NCBI RefSeq assembly: GCF_028595325.1
Contig: NZ_JAQQXR010000001.1
Coordinates: 744,001-808,000, forward strand
Source of the DNA: Janthinobacterium fluminis
Lineage (GTDB): Bacteria > Pseudomonadota > Gammaproteobacteria > Burkholderiales > Burkholderiaceae_D
Reading direction: 5' to 3'
DNA length: 64,000 nt
Numbering within the stretch: position 1 is the stretch's first letter; each line of letters starts with the position of its first letter. Under the pieces are notes generated by a model, which did not search any database, was not told where the DNA came from, and saw nothing but the letters and a program-made list of their open reading frames with translations. This document shows positions 1 through 10,343 of this stretch, in pieces. The position numbers and the translations under genes were made by a program.

Positions 1-1375
1 CCCGGTTCGCCAGGCGGAACACGGCGGCCGCCAGTTGCGGCATCAGGCTGATGGCGCCGACCAGCAGCAGGGCGATGGCCAGGTAGCCGAACAGCGGCAG
101 TTCGTGGACGGGCGGCGCGCGCGTGGCCAGCGCCGCCGCCAGCAGGCAGGCGAGGGCCGGCCAGGTCTTGGCCAGCGGCGCCAGCGCGCTTTCCTCGGCG
201 CCGGACTTGAGCGCGGCGGCCGGGGCGGCGCGGGCCGCCTCCCACGCCGGGCCGGCGCAGCCGAGCAGCGCGACGCCGACGCCCAGGCAGAAATACAGCA
301 GCGCGGCCAGCGGCGCGAACTGCGCCTCGGGGCGCACGCCGGAGAAGTAGCCGGCGCCGAGGTCGCCGCCGAAGAAGTGCAGGGCCGCCGCGGCCAGCGC
401 GTAGCCGCCGCCGATGCCGAGCAGGGCGCCGGCCACGCCGAGGCTGGCGCCCTCCAGCAAAACCTGGCGCAGCAACTGGCCGCGTTCCAGGCCGAGCACG
501 CGCAGCAGCGCGAACTGGCCGCGCCGGCGTATCACCGACAGCGCCTGCGTGGAAAACACCAGGAAGGCGCCGGTGAACAGCGCCACCAGCGCCAGCACCG
601 TCAGATTGACGCGGTAGGCCCGGCTCATATTGTCGTTGCGGCTGTTCTGGTCGGCGTCGTTCGGCTGGCTGACCAGGAAGCGGCCGGGGAAGTCGCGCTC
701 CAGCTCGCGCGCCAGCGCGGCCTGGAAGGCGTCGCGGTTGACGCCCTCGCGCAGCTTCAGGTCGATGCGCGACAACTGCCCCAGCTTGTCGAAGCGCCAT
801 TGCGCCGCGCCCAGGTCCATCACGCCGATGCGCTGGCCGACGCGGGCGCGCTGCAGCGAGCCGGCCACGCGCAGGCCGACGGCGCGCGCGCCGTTTTGCA
901 GCGTCAGGGTGGCGCCGTTGTCGAGCTTGAGCCAGCTTTGCGCGGCCGGCGACAGGAACAGCGCGTCGTCGGCCAGGGTGTCGAAGACATTCTCGCCGGC
1001 CGGCGCGCCGATCAGGTCGGGCGAGATGGGGCCGGCGCGGAACGGGTCCAGGCCGAGGATTTTCAGGGCGGCGCGCCGCTGCGGCATGCTGGCGCTGATT
1101 TCCAGCAGCGGCGAGGCTTGCGCCACGCCCTCGCGCTGCGCCAGGCGCGGATAAATCGCCTCGTCGAACAGCGCTTCGCGGCCGGCCACCTGCACGTCGG
1201 CCAGCCCGGACAGGCTGCGCGCGGCCGCCGAGAATTCGTTGAAGGCGGCGGCGTTAATCAGGTGGATGGCGAAGCCGAGCGCGATGCCGATGGCGATCGC
1301 CATGACGGCGACGACGGCGCGCAGCGGGTGCGCGCGCCACTCGCCCAGCAGCAACCAGCCGGACAGGCGGACCAT
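1..1375 (-). CDS. ABC transporter permease, FtsX-like family (partial, C-terminus beyond the left edge)
   Basis: Reverse-strand reading frame that runs off the left edge; 458 N-terminal residues are visible. It begins ATG-Val-Arg-Leu-Ser-Gly-Trp 14 bases after the stop of the DUF4124 gene. A hydrophobic helix follows at about residues 20-42 (motif VVAVMAIAIGIALGF), then a long periplasmic-type domain, then more hydrophobic segments towards the edge. This one-helix, large loop, then helices plan is that of the FtsX/MacB-like permeases that work with an ATPase in lipid or lipoprotein export. The ATPase is not in view and may lie to the left. It is probably the last visible gene of the operon that starts at wrbA. 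The substrate is unknown. Confidence 0.75.
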   Translation of the reverse strand, partial: MVRLSGWLLLGEWRAHPLRAVVAVMAIAIGIALGFAIHLINAAAFNEFSAAARSLSGLADVQVAGREALFDEAIYPRLAQREGVAQASPLLEISASMPQRRAALKILGLDPFRAGPISPDLIGAPAGENVFDTLADDALFLSPAAQSWLKLDNGATLTLQNGARAVGLRVAGSLQRARVGQRIGVMDLGAAQWRFDKLGQLSRIDLKLREGVNRDAFQAALARELERDFPGRFLVSQPNDADQNSRNDNMSRAYRVNLTVLALVALFTGAFLVFSTQALSVIRRRGQFALLRVLGLERGQLLRQVLLEGASLGVAGALLGIGGGYALAAAALHFFGGDLGAGYFSGVRPEAQFAPLAALLYFCLGVGVALLGCAGPAWEAARAAPAAALKSGAEESALAPLAKTWPALACLLAAALATRAPPVHELPLFGYLAIALLLVGAISLMPQLAAAVFRLANR

Positions 1376-1389
1376 CGGCGGATCGCGCT

Positions 1390-1821
1390 TCAAGCGGGAC
1401 ACTCAAGCGCCAGTTTTTCGGCGCTGCGGCGGGCCTTGACTTTGGCCTTGTCGGCCTGCCGGTCGGATGCGGCGCGGGCGTCCTCGACGGCCCATTTGTG
1501 CTGCAGCGCCAAGGCCGCGCATTTCTTGCGCCGCGCCGCGCCGGCCTGGGCGGCGCGGGCTTGCTCGCGGTCTTCCTGCGCCTCGCGGCGCAGCCGGTCG
1601 GCCTCCAGCCGGTCGGCGGTTTTCTTGTGCCGCGCCAGCGTCGCCGCGTCGGCGCTTGACGGCTGCGGCGCCGGCGCCACGTTCAGCTCGACCGATTTGC
1701 CGCTGGCGCAAGGCGCGGCGCCGTAGCTGACCTTGCCGTCGGCGCTGCATTTGTAGACCGTCTGGGCGCCGGCCGGCGCGCCCAGCGCGGCCAGCAGCAG
1801 GATGGCAAGCGGCCGCTTCAC
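1390..1821 (-). CDS. DUF4124 domain periplasmic protein
   Basis: A 143-residue protein starting at a GTG that overlaps the TGA of the upstream FAD oxidase gene (shared GTGA), so the two are probably translationally coupled. Residues 1-18 form a signal peptide (KRPLAILLLAALGAPAGAQ). The segment VYKCSADGKVSYGAAPC that follows is the usual start of DUF4124, a small periplasmic domain with two cysteines common in beta- and gammaproteobacteria. The rest is a charged Lys/Arg/Ala-rich helical tail with a late cysteine pair (KKCAAL...LECPA). The function of the family is unknown. Confidence 0.8.
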   Translation of the reverse strand: MKRPLAILLLAALGAPAGAQTVYKCSADGKVSYGAAPCASGKSVELNVAPAPQPSSADAATLARHKKTADRLEADRLRREAQEDREQARAAQAGAARRKKCAALALQHKWAVEDARAASDRQADKAKVKARRSAEKLALECPA

Positions 1822-3232
1822 AGTATCTTCCCGGGATTCATGATGCCGAGCGGGTCGAGCGCCGTTTTGACGGCGCGCATCAGGCGCAATTCCAGCGGCG
1901 ACTTGTAGCGCGCCAGCTCGTCGCGCTTGAGGGCGCCGATGCCGTGTTCGGCCGAGATCGAGCCGCCGTAGCTGTCGGCGCTGTCGTGCACGATGCGGTT
2001 GATGGCGTCCTGGTTGGCGAGGAATTGCCGGTCCGGCGTGCCGGGCGGCGGCGCCACGTTGTAATGCAGATTGCCGTCGCCGAGGTGCCCGAAGCACACC
2101 AGTTGCGCGCCGGGGAAGGCCCGCTCCAGCTGCGCCGCCGTGCCGGCGATGAAGTCGGCCAGGCTGGAAATGGGCAGCGACACGTCGTGCTTGATGTTCT
2201 TGCCGGCCGCCGCCTGGGCCAGCGGAATATGCTCGCGCAACTGCCACAGGCCGGCCGACTGCGCCACCGAGGCGGCGACCACGGCGTCCTCGATGATGTC
2301 CGCTTCCAGCGCCGCGCCTATGCTCGTCTCCAGCAGCTCGACGGCGTGCGCCTCCGACTGGCTGCTCGACAGCTCCAGCAGCACATACTGGGCGTGCGGC
2401 GCGGCGAACGGCTTCGGCAGTTGCGGGAAATGCGCGGCGACCAGCTCCAGGCAGTAGCGCGACATCAGCTCGAAGCCGGTCAGGCTCGCGCCGCAACGGT
2501 CTTGCATCAAGGTCAGCAGGCGCAGCGCGTGGGCCGGCGAGGGCAGGGCCGCCAGCGCCGTGATGCAGGCTTTCGGCTGCGGATACAGCTTGAGCACGGC
2601 GCCGGTGATGACGCCCAGCGTGCCCTCGGCGCCGATGAACAGGTCGCGCAAATCGTAGCCGGTGTTGTCCTTGCGCAGGCCGCGCAAGCCGCTCCACAGC
2701 TCGCCCTGCGGCGTCACCACCTCCAGGCCCAGGCACAGCTCGCGCGTGTTGCCGTAGCGCAGGACGGCGGTGCCGCCGGCGTTCGTCGACAGATTGCCGC
2801 CGATGGTGCAACTGCCCTCGGCCGCCAGCGACAGCGGGAACAGGCAGCCCGCCTGGGCGGCCGCCTCCTGCACATGCTGCAAAATGCAGCCGGCGTCGAC
2901 CGTGATGGTGCGGTTGACGGCGTCGACGCCGCGCACGCGGTTCAGGCGCGCCAGCGACAGCACGACGGCGCTGCCGCTGTCGTCCGGCACGCTGCCCAGC
3001 ACCAGGCCCGTGTTGCCTCCCTGCGGCACCAGCGCCACGCGCCACTCGGCGCAGGCGCGCACGACGCCGGCCACCTGCTCGACCGAGGCGGGGCGCAGCA
3101 CGGCCAGCGCGCGGCCGGTGAAGCGGCCGCGCCAGTCGGTCAGGAAGGGCGCCGTGTCGGCGTCGTCCGTCAGGACGTGGGCCTGGCCCAGCAGCGCGCG
3201 GCAATGGGCCAGGAAGGCCGGGTCGGAATGGC

Positions 3233-3236
<4 letters not shown>
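1818..3236 (-). CDS. FAD-linked 2-hydroxyacid oxidase (GlcD / D-2-hydroxyglutarate dehydrogenase family)
   Basis: A 472-residue flavoprotein of the FAD_binding_4 plus FAD-oxidase C-terminal type, normal length for the family. The PQGGNTGL motif at about residues 71-78 is the FAD pyrophosphate-binding turn, and IGAEGTLGVIT follows near 200. FGHLGDGNLHYN and SAEHGIGALKRDEL in the C-terminal half carry the metal and substrate His/Glu residues. Members oxidise D-lactate, glycolate or D-2-hydroxyglutarate and pass electrons to quinone or a partner; which substrate applies cannot be told here. The start overlaps the stop of the DUF2069 gene (ATGA), so it belongs to the wrbA operon. Confidence 0.88.
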
Positions 3237-4275
<1,039 letters not shown>

Positions 4276-4310
4276 TCAGCGCGAACCCTGTGCTTTTACC
4301 TCTAGATCAC

Positions 4311-5684
4311 ATGTTTTTAAAATATATAGCCCCGACTCTCAACTACCTCACGCGCGCCTGCCACGGCGGCCTGGCCGTGGTGCGCGGCCTGTCCTGGTCG
4401 GAAGTGCGCGACCTCGGCCGGTTCGCGCGCCGCCGCCTGCGCGAGGAAAGCCTGCCCCAGGTGGCCGGCAGCCTGACCTTCGCCACCGTCTTCGCGCTGG
4501 TGCCGCTGCTGACCCTGGCGCTGGCCATCTTCACGACTTTTCCGCTATTTAACACCTTCCGCGCCGCGCTGGAGCAGTATTTCGTCCAGAGCGTGATGCC
4601 GAAGGGGATATCCAACAACATCCTCGGCTACCTGACGACGTTCGCGGCGAAGGCGACGCGCCTGTCGGCCGTCGGCGCCGTCACGCTGGTGTTCACCTCG
4701 ATCGCCATGATGGGCTTGATCGAACGGGTGTTCAACCGCATCTGGCGCGTCAAGCGCGAGCGGCGCTGGACCAAGCGCCTGCTGGTGTACTGGGCCATCG
4801 TCACGCTGGGGCCGCTGCTGGTCGGGATCTCGCTGACGCTGACCTCGCAAGTGTTCATGGCCACCAGCGACCTGGTCGGCTCCGTGCCCTTCCTGGCCAA
4901 GGTGTTCTACACGCTGGTGTCGGTGTCGCTGACGATGGGCGCGTTCACGCTGCTGTACATGGCCGTGCCGAACCGCGACGTCGACTGGCACGACGCGGCC
5001 TGGGGCGGCCTGCTGGCGGCGCTGGCGTTCGAGGTGGCCAAGCGCGGCTTCGGCGTCTTCATCCAGCAATTTCCCACCTATTCGCGCATTTACGGCGCGC
5101 TGGCGGCGCTGCCGCTGTTCCTCGTCTGGATCTACCTGAGCTGGATGATCACGCTGATCGGCGCCTTGCTGGTGGCGGCGCTGCCGGTGGTCAAATACGA
5201 GCGCTGGTGGCACGAGGCGGCGCCCGGCGGCGAGTTCGTCGACGCGATGGCGATCCTGAAGGTGCTGTACACGGCCTGCCACAGCGGCGACTCGGCCCTC
5301 GTCAGCGCCGGGGCGATCCGCGGCAGCACGCGGCTGGGCTTCGATGAAATGGGCGATCTGCTCGACAAGATGCAGGCGCAGGGCTGGGTCGGCCGCGTCA
5401 ACGTCGAGGCGGCGGTGCGCGTGCAGTGGGGCAAGCACATCAGCGACGGCGCCGACCACTGGGTGCTGCTGGCGAATTTGCAGCGGCTCAGCGTGGCCGA
5501 TGTGTACCGGCTGTTCGTGTTCGGCGGCATGGCCGTCAACGCCGGCTACCCTGCGCTTGGCAGCGACGAGCGCGACGCGGAGGCGGCGCGCGACGCCGCG
5601 CTGCTGGCGCGCCAGACCGAGGCGGCCGTCGAAGAGGGCCTGAGCCAGTCGCTGGCCGCCTATTTTTCAGCGGCCCGCCGCTGA
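4311..5684 (+). CDS. YihY/BrkB family inner-membrane protein
   Basis: A 457-residue protein starting at the ATG of MFLKYIAPTLNYL; an upstream in-frame TTG is less likely. The N-terminal half carries the YihY/BrkB signature (LPQVAGSLTFATVFALVPLLT) and six hydrophobic segments, with the typical YAALAALPLFLVWIYLSW-like stretch near residue 270 (here IYGALAALPLFLVWIYLSW). The last ~150 residues are soluble and resemble the winged-helix-like tail found on many proteobacterial members. Older names such as ribonuclease BN or tRNA-processing RNase are misassignments for this family. The function is unresolved, perhaps lipid or envelope transport. Confidence 0.87.
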   Translation: MFLKYIAPTLNYLTRACHGGLAVVRGLSWSEVRDLGRFARRRLREESLPQVAGSLTFATVFALVPLLTLALAIFTTFPLFNTFRAALEQYFVQSVMPKGISNNILGYLTTFAAKATRLSAVGAVTLVFTSIAMMGLIERVFNRIWRVKRERRWTKRLLVYWAIVTLGPLLVGISLTLTSQVFMATSDLVGSVPFLAKVFYTLVSVSLTMGAFTLLYMAVPNRDVDWHDAAWGGLLAALAFEVAKRGFGVFIQQFPTYSRIYGALAALPLFLVWIYLSWMITLIGALLVAALPVVKYERWWHEAAPGGEFVDAMAILKVLYTACHSGDSALVSAGAIRGSTRLGFDEMGDLLDKMQAQGWVGRVNVEAAVRVQWGKHISDGADHWVLLANLQRLSVADVYRLFVFGGMAVNAGYPALGSDERDAEAARDAALLARQTEAAVEEGLSQSLAAYFSAARR

Positions 5685-5751
5685 TTCGATATCAAGCGAG
5701 GTGCGTTACCATGCCTATGGAGCGATGTACCTATCGCGCGGGAGCATTGGA

Positions 5752-5913
5752 ATGTTGACAAGTGAAATGAAACGCCAGATATTCCTGAAATTGCGGACCG
5801 AGAACTATCGAGCCAGTCTTCGCCTTGAAGGACTGGTTCAACGCACGGTAGGCACTGATAAGCCTGCTGTTGAGCCGGCTGCGACCACGCTCAAGACCAA
5901 GCATATCCGATAA
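5752..5913 (+). CDS. yhfG: YhfG-type small protein (DUF2559), likely Fic antitoxin
   Basis: A 53-residue protein starting at ATG 5752 behind a GGGAG ribosome-binding site. The sequence MLTSEMKRQIFLKLRTENY followed by ASLRLEGL matches the YhfG/FicA pattern of a short helix, then R-x-x-N-[FY]-x-A-S-x-R-L-E-G. YhfG proteins are about 55 residues and act as the antitoxin of an adjacent Fic AMP-transferase. Immediately downstream lies only a short broken piece of a Fic gene (see next entry), so the antitoxin seems orphaned. Assignment is by motif memory rather than alignment. Confidence 0.6.
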   Translation: MLTSEMKRQIFLKLRTENYRASLRLEGLVQRTVGTDKPAVEPAATTLKTKHIR

Positions 5914-5917
5914 GTAA

Positions 5918-5989
5918 GGAACAGGCCAGGATGGGCAATACTGCTATCAGGACTCCGATGTACTGATTAACAAGCTTGGCATTATGTGA
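5918..5989 (+). pseudogene. Remnant of a Fic toxin gene (N-terminal piece only)
   Basis: Starting five bases after the yhfG-like stop, one frame reads GTGQDGQYCYQDSDVLINKL-GIM then TGA. Fic proteins partnered with YhfG begin with just such a segment (G-x-G-Q-D-x-YCYP-x-[ST]-x-VL-x-NKL). There is no in-frame start codon (TAA precedes at 5915) and nothing Fic-like was seen after the TGA; the HPFxxGNGR active-site motif is absent. The gene therefore looks truncated at both ends, leaving an antitoxin without its toxin. Confidence 0.55.
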
Positions 5990-6063
5990 ATCTAGCATGG
6001 CCTACCCAGCGCGTTCGTGTCTCGTTTGCGGCCGCGCTTCGCCGCCAGCCAGGGCGAATTCCT

Positions 6064-6093
6064 TAGCTTGATGATGGTTTTGCCATCAAGCTA
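6064..6093. terminator. Perfect 10-bp stem hairpin downstream of the hydrolase gene
   Basis: Bases 6064-6073 (tagcttgatg) and 6084-6093 (catcaagcta) are perfect inverted repeats separated by a 10-base loop that itself contains ATGG/CCAT. It lies 16 bases beyond the stop of the leftward alpha/beta hydrolase gene and downstream of the Fic remnant. No clear T tract follows on either strand, so termination is inferred from the position only. Confidence 0.4.
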
Positions 6094-6108
6094 TCGGCAC
6101 CGCCGGCC

Positions 6109-6927
6109 TCAAGTTGTGGCCGACGGCGTCCTGGCGAAGGCGAACAGGGCGTCCAGCACGGCGTCCGGCTGCTCGGCCATCAGCTCGTGCCCGCTGTCGA
6201 CCTGCACCACCTTGCCGTGGGCGATGGCCGAGGTCAGCAGTTTCGTCGATCTGGCCGGCGTCATCATGTCGCGCAAACCGAAGATGAACAGGGTGGGGCA
6301 GCGCACCGATGCGGCCGCCGCCTCGCCGTTCGCGTAGCTGTTGCAGGCCGCGAAGTCCGTATAAAACACCTGCTGCGGATTGATTTGCGAGATGCGCTGC
6401 TTGAGCCGGCGCGCGCCGCCCATCGCGTAGAAGCCCGGCCCGGGGAAGGACGGCTTCTGCGCAACCGAGGAGTGCGACCAGATGTTGACCATGTCTATCG
6501 CGCTCGGCTCGTCGCTGCGGGCCGCCTCCAGCAGCGAATCCGCCACCTTCATCGGATAGGTCGAGCCGAGCAGCGCCAGGTGGCTGACGCGCGCCGGCGC
6601 CGCGTGCGCCGTCTGCAGCGCGATCAGCGAACCCATGCTGTGGCCGACCAGCAGCGCGCGCGCCACGCCGGCCGCGTCGAGCAGGGCCAGCAGCCACTGC
6701 GACAGGGCCTCGACGCTGGCCTTGGCCGCGCCCTTGCTGCGGCCGTGCCCCGGCAGGTCGACGGCCAGCACGTTGAAGCCGTGGTGGGCGAAGTAGCGCG
6801 TCTGCAAAGCCCAGACGGAATGGTCGTTCTGCGCGCCGTGGATGAACACGGCGCTCGGCAGGCTGGCGTCGAACGCCTTGCCGCCGGTGTAGCAATAGGC
6901 GTCTACGCCTTCCACTTGCAAGATCAT
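6109..6927 (-). CDS. Alpha/beta hydrolase
   Basis: A 272-residue protein of the alpha/beta hydrolase fold. FIHGAQNDHSVW is the oxyanion-hole region, VDLPGHGRSKG is the strand-4 motif, and VGHSMGSL holds the nucleophile Ser at about residue 96. DMMTPA and SGHELM give the acid and the catalytic His. The start lies one base beyond the stop of metY (TGAGATG arrangement), so it is co-transcribed with the sulfhydrylase gene. The substrate is unknown; hydrolases of this type range from lipases to ester or C-C hydrolases. Confidence 0.85.
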   Translation of the reverse strand: MILQVEGVDAYCYTGGKAFDASLPSAVFIHGAQNDHSVWALQTRYFAHHGFNVLAVDLPGHGRSKGAAKASVEALSQWLLALLDAAGVARALLVGHSMGSLIALQTAHAAPARVSHLALLGSTYPMKVADSLLEAARSDEPSAIDMVNIWSHSSVAQKPSFPGPGFYAMGGARRLKQRISQINPQQVFYTDFAACNSYANGEAAAASVRCPTLFIFGLRDMMTPARSTKLLTSAIAHGKVVQVDSGHELMAEQPDAVLDALFAFARTPSATT

Positions 6928-6928
6928 C

Positions 6929-8239
6929 TCAGGCTCCCTTCTGTGACAGTTTCAGGCCGCGCGCCAGGTCTTCGATCAGGTCGTCGGCGTCTTCCAGGCC
7001 GACCGACAGGCGCATCGTGCCCTCGGTGATGCCGGACGCCGCCAACTGCTCGGCCGGCACGCGGAAGTGCGTCGTCGAGGCCGGATGGATGGCCAGCGAC
7101 TTGGCGTCGCCGACGTTGGCCAGGTGCGAGAAGATCTTCAGCGCGTCGACGAAGCGGCGGCCGGCGGCGCGGTCGCCCTTGATGTTGAAGGTGAGGACGG
7201 CGCCGCAGCCTTTCGGCAGCAGCGTCTTGGCCAGTTCGTAGTCGGGGTGCGAGTCCAGCTCCGGGTAGGCGACGGATTCGACGGCCGGGTTCGACAGCAG
7301 GAACTCGGCAACCTTGCGCGTGTTGGCCACGTGGCGGTCCATGCGCAGGCCCAGCGTTTCGACGCCCTGCAGGATGGCGAAGGCGTTGTGCGGGCTCATC
7401 ACGGCGCCGAAGTCGCGCAAGCCTTCGCGGCGCGCGCGCAGCGCGAACGCCGCCACCGTCGATTCCTCGGCGAAGACCATGCCGTGGAAGCCGTCGTATG
7501 GTTCGCACAGCTCGCCGAAGCGGCCCGTCTTGTCGTAGGCGGCTTGCCAGTCGAAGGTGCCGCCGTCGACCAGCAGGCCGCCGATGGCGGTGCCGTGGCC
7601 GCACAGGAATTTGGTGGCGGAGTGGAATACCAGGTCGGCGCCGTGCTCGAACGGGCGCAGCAGGTAGGGCGTGGTGAAGGTCGCGTCCAGCATCAGCGGC
7701 AGATGGTGTTCGTGGGCGAGCTGCGCCACGGCGGGGATGTTCAGCACGTCCAGGCCGGGGTTGCCCAGCGTTTCGGCGAACAGCACCTTGGTGTTCGGGC
7801 GGATCGCGGCGCGCCAGGCGTCGAGGTCGCGCGGATCGACGAAGGTGGTGTCGATGCCGAAGCGCTTCAGCGTGTAGGCCAGCAGGTTCTGCGAGCCGCC
7901 GTACAGCGCGCGCGAGGCGACGATGTGCGAGCCGGCGCCGGCGATCGTGGTCAGGCCCAGGTGCATGGCGGCCTGGCCGCTGGCCGTGGCGATGCCGGCG
8001 ACGCCGCCCTCCAGCGCGGCGATGCGCTCTTCAAGCACGGCGTTTGTGGGGTTCGAGATGCGCGAATAGACGTGGCCGGCGCGCTCCATGTTGAACAGCG
8101 CGGCGGCGTGGTCGGAATCCTTGAAGGCGAACGAGGACGTGAAATACACCGGGGTGGCGCGGGCGCCGGTGGCCGGGTCGGGCGCCGCGCCGGCGTGCAG
8201 CGACAAGGTGTCAAAGCCGAGGTACTTCGGACCGCTCAT
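6929..8239 (-). CDS. metY: O-acetylhomoserine aminocarboxypropyltransferase (sulfhydrylase)
   Basis: A 436-residue PLP enzyme of the Cys/Met metabolism family. It makes homocysteine from O-acetylhomoserine and sulfide in methionine synthesis. The N-terminus [19 protein letters not shown] and the block [10 protein letters not shown] are typical of MetY. The PLP lysine lies in [12 protein letters not shown] at about residue 210. [20 protein letters not shown] is the MetY-specific C-terminal loop. Two tandem ATGs sit behind GGGAGAA; the second (8239) has the better spacing, the first adds one residue. It forms an operon with the downstream hydrolase. Confidence 0.92.
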   Translation of the reverse strand: MSGPKYLGFDTLSLHAGAAPDPATGARATPVYFTSSFAFKDSDHAAALFNMERAGHVYSRISNPTNAVLEERIAALEGGVAGIATASGQAAMHLGLTTIAGAGSHIVASRALYGGSQNLLAYTLKRFGIDTTFVDPRDLDAWRAAIRPNTKVLFAETLGNPGLDVLNIPAVAQLAHEHHLPLMLDATFTTPYLLRPFEHGADLVFHSATKFLCGHGTAIGGLLVDGGTFDWQAAYDKTGRFGELCEPYDGFHGMVFAEESTVAAFALRARREGLRDFGAVMSPHNAFAILQGVETLGLRMDRHVANTRKVAEFLLSNPAVESVAYPELDSHPDYELAKTLLPKGCGAVLTFNIKGDRAAGRRFVDALKIFSHLANVGDAKSLAIHPASTTHFRVPAEQLAASGITEGTMRLSVGLEDADDLIEDLARGLKLSQKGA

Positions 8240-8424
8240 CATTTCTCCCGCCAAGTATTGGAATGGCGCAGATCGTACCCTGATTTCGACTTTTATATAA
8301 GTATTTTGCTATCGGGAGCGCTTTGATGCGGCGCAATACTGGATTTTTCTCGGGGCATACGCTACATTCGCTAGGAAGGCATACAATAACTAGACATCCC
8401 AACCAAGCGGACAGGACGGCCCAA

Positions 8425-8871
8425 ATGAAAGTATCCGAAATTCTCCAGGTTAAAGGTAATATCCTTTATACCGTTACGCCTGATCAGCCTCTGCTGGACG
8501 CCGCCAACACGATGGCCGAAAAAGACATCGGTTCGCTCGTCGTGATGGAGTTTGGCGACCTGGTCGGCATGCTGACCTTCCGCGAAGTGCTCAAGGCGCT
8601 GCACCAGAACCAGGGTTCGATAGGCGGCGGCACCGTGCGCAAGCATATGGACGACCACCCGATCACGGTCACGCCGGATACCGAGGTGAACGAAGTGCGC
8701 CGCATCATGCTGGAAAAGCACGCGCGCTACCTGCCCGTGATGAACGCGAAGACCCTGCTCGGCGTGATCTCGTTCTACGACGTCGCCCGCGCCGTGCTGG
8801 AGGCGCAGAGTTTTGAAAACAAGATGCTGAAGGCTTACATCCGCGACTGGCCGACGGAAACTGCGGACTGA
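8425..8871 (+). CDS. Tandem CBS-domain protein
   Basis: A 148-residue cytoplasmic protein made of two CBS domains (about 8-62 and 75-130), starting at ATG 8425. Motifs PLLDAANTMAEKDIGSLVVM and EVNEVRRIMLEKHARYLPVM are the paired CBS helices and strands. Such stand-alone pairs bind adenine nucleotides and act as energy or ligand sensors. A TACAAT hexamer at 8382-8387 could be its -10 box. It is monocistronic and is followed by a strong terminator. Confidence 0.88.
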   Translation: MKVSEILQVKGNILYTVTPDQPLLDAANTMAEKDIGSLVVMEFGDLVGMLTFREVLKALHQNQGSIGGGTVRKHMDDHPITVTPDTEVNEVRRIMLEKHARYLPVMNAKTLLGVISFYDVARAVLEAQSFENKMLKAYIRDWPTETAD

Positions 8872-8893
8872 TTCCATATAGCGCACGCACGCC

Positions 8894-8918
8894 AACGCCA
8901 CCTTCGCGGTGGCGTTTT
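8894..8918 (+). terminator. Rho-independent terminator after the CBS gene
   Basis: A 9-bp perfect stem (aacgccacc/ggtggcgtt) with loop ttcgc ends in TTTT, 22 bases after the CBS stop. It also lies in the 3' region of the convergent ftrD gene and could serve both directions. Confidence 0.75.
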
Positions 8919-8960
8919 GCATGGTGCGCGCCGGGGCGGGGCCCCGTTCGGCGCCGCCGG

Positions 8961-10343
8961 CTAGGCGCTCCAGATGGCGGCCAGCAGCGCAATCGGTAGC
9001 AGCAGCACGGCGAACGCCAGCAACTGCCGCGCCGACGCCTTCACCACGATGGTCTTCCAGCCGAGATAGGCGGAGAATCCGGCGCCGCCCAGGGCCAGTG
9101 TCGCGTGGGCGGCGGGCAGCCACGTCAGCGACACCCGCTCCGCCTTCAAATGCCCGACCGTCAGCAGCGACAGCCCGATGAAGATGCCGGCGCCGCCGAT
9201 CGGCACCAGGGCCAGCGCCAGCCGCTGCCACGACAGCTGCGGCCGCCCGGCCAGCCAGGCCGCCAGCCGCACGGCGCCCAGCACCGCGGCGCCCAGCGCG
9301 GCGCCGCCGCCGAGTATGAACAGCAAGATGCAGATGCCGTCCAGCCAGGTGAACACGTCGTGCGCGGCCGGGTAGTGCGTCAGCAACCACCACGGCGCGT
9401 TGTCCTCCAGCAGAAAAAAGGCGTCCCGCGCGATCAGCCAGTCGGCCAGCGCCGTCTTCATCTGGATGAAGCGGGCGCTGGCCGACCATTGGAAGGCCGC
9501 CGTGGCGATGCCGATCACGCCCAGGCACAGCGTCAGCGCCTCTTCCGTCTTGACTTCGTGGTTGGCGGTGGCGAGGATTTCGCTGGCCGGCGTGCGCGCC
9601 GCCAGGCTGACGGCGCCCTTGTAGTCGCTGCAGCGGCCGCAGGCGTGGCAGGCGGACGCGCTTTTCATGTGGCGGATGTCGATCAGCGGCGCGCAATCGA
9701 CGGCCGGCGCGCGCGCCGTGTCGCGCTGCCACGCCTGCCGGTCGACGCGGAAGTGGAAAGGGGCGATCTTCGCCAGCAGCGAGAACACGCCGTTGGCCGG
9801 GCACAGGTAGCGGCACCAGACGCGCTTGCCGCGGCCATAGAAGTAGCCGACGGCCACGGCCGCCAGCGTCGAGCCGCCCAGGATCAGCAGCGCCGCCTGC
9901 GGGTATTCGTATACGCTGATGAGCTGGCCGTAGACGGTGGTGCAGATGAAGGCGGTCAGCGGCCAGCCGCTCCAGCGTATCCAGCGCGGGATAGGGCGGC
10001 CCAGGCCGTGGCGGCTGGCCAGTTCGGTCAGCGCGCCCTCGGGGCAGAATACGCCGCACCAGACGCGGCCGAAGAGCATCGTGCCGAGCATGACGAAGGG
10101 CCACCAGATGCCCCAGAACAGGAACTGCGCGAACAGGCGCAGATTGTCGTACAGGTGCGCGTCCTCGGCCGGCAGCGGCATGAAGGCGGGGATCACCAGC
10201 AGCGACAGGTAGAAGAAGACGACGAGCCATTGCGCCGCCTGTATCCAGTTGCGGTGGCGGCGCATGGCGCTGCCGACGGCGGCCAGCCGGCCGCCGGCCG
10301 GCCGCGCCCGCGCGCGCATGTCGACGATGGGAATGCTAGCCAT
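8961..10343 (-). CDS. ftrD: FtrD-type polyferredoxin membrane protein of ferrous iron uptake
   Basis: A 460-residue inner-membrane 4Fe-4S protein with a NapH/FixG-like core. WCGVFCPEGAL, WCRYLCPANGVF and ACHACGRC provide the cysteine clusters, and about ten hydrophobic segments surround them. In FtrABCD systems described in Bordetella and Brucella, FtrD is thought to pass electrons that recycle the cupredoxin FtrB during Fe(II) uptake. Its start overlaps the stop of ftrC by 8 bases and it is the last gene of the leftward operon. The tail beyond the iron-sulfur core (residues ~270-460) is entirely membrane-like. Confidence 0.82.
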   Translation of the reverse strand: MASIPIVDMRARARPAGGRLAAVGSAMRRHRNWIQAAQWLVVFFYLSLLVIPAFMPLPAEDAHLYDNLRLFAQFLFWGIWWPFVMLGTMLFGRVWCGVFCPEGALTELASRHGLGRPIPRWIRWSGWPLTAFICTTVYGQLISVYEYPQAALLILGGSTLAAVAVGYFYGRGKRVWCRYLCPANGVFSLLAKIAPFHFRVDRQAWQRDTARAPAVDCAPLIDIRHMKSASACHACGRCSDYKGAVSLAARTPASEILATANHEVKTEEALTLCLGVIGIATAAFQWSASARFIQMKTALADWLIARDAFFLLEDNAPWWLLTHYPAAHDVFTWLDGICILLFILGGGAALGAAVLGAVRLAAWLAGRPQLSWQRLALALVPIGGAGIFIGLSLLTVGHLKAERVSLTWLPAAHATLALGGAGFSAYLGWKTIVVKASARQLLAFAVLLLPIALLAAIWSA

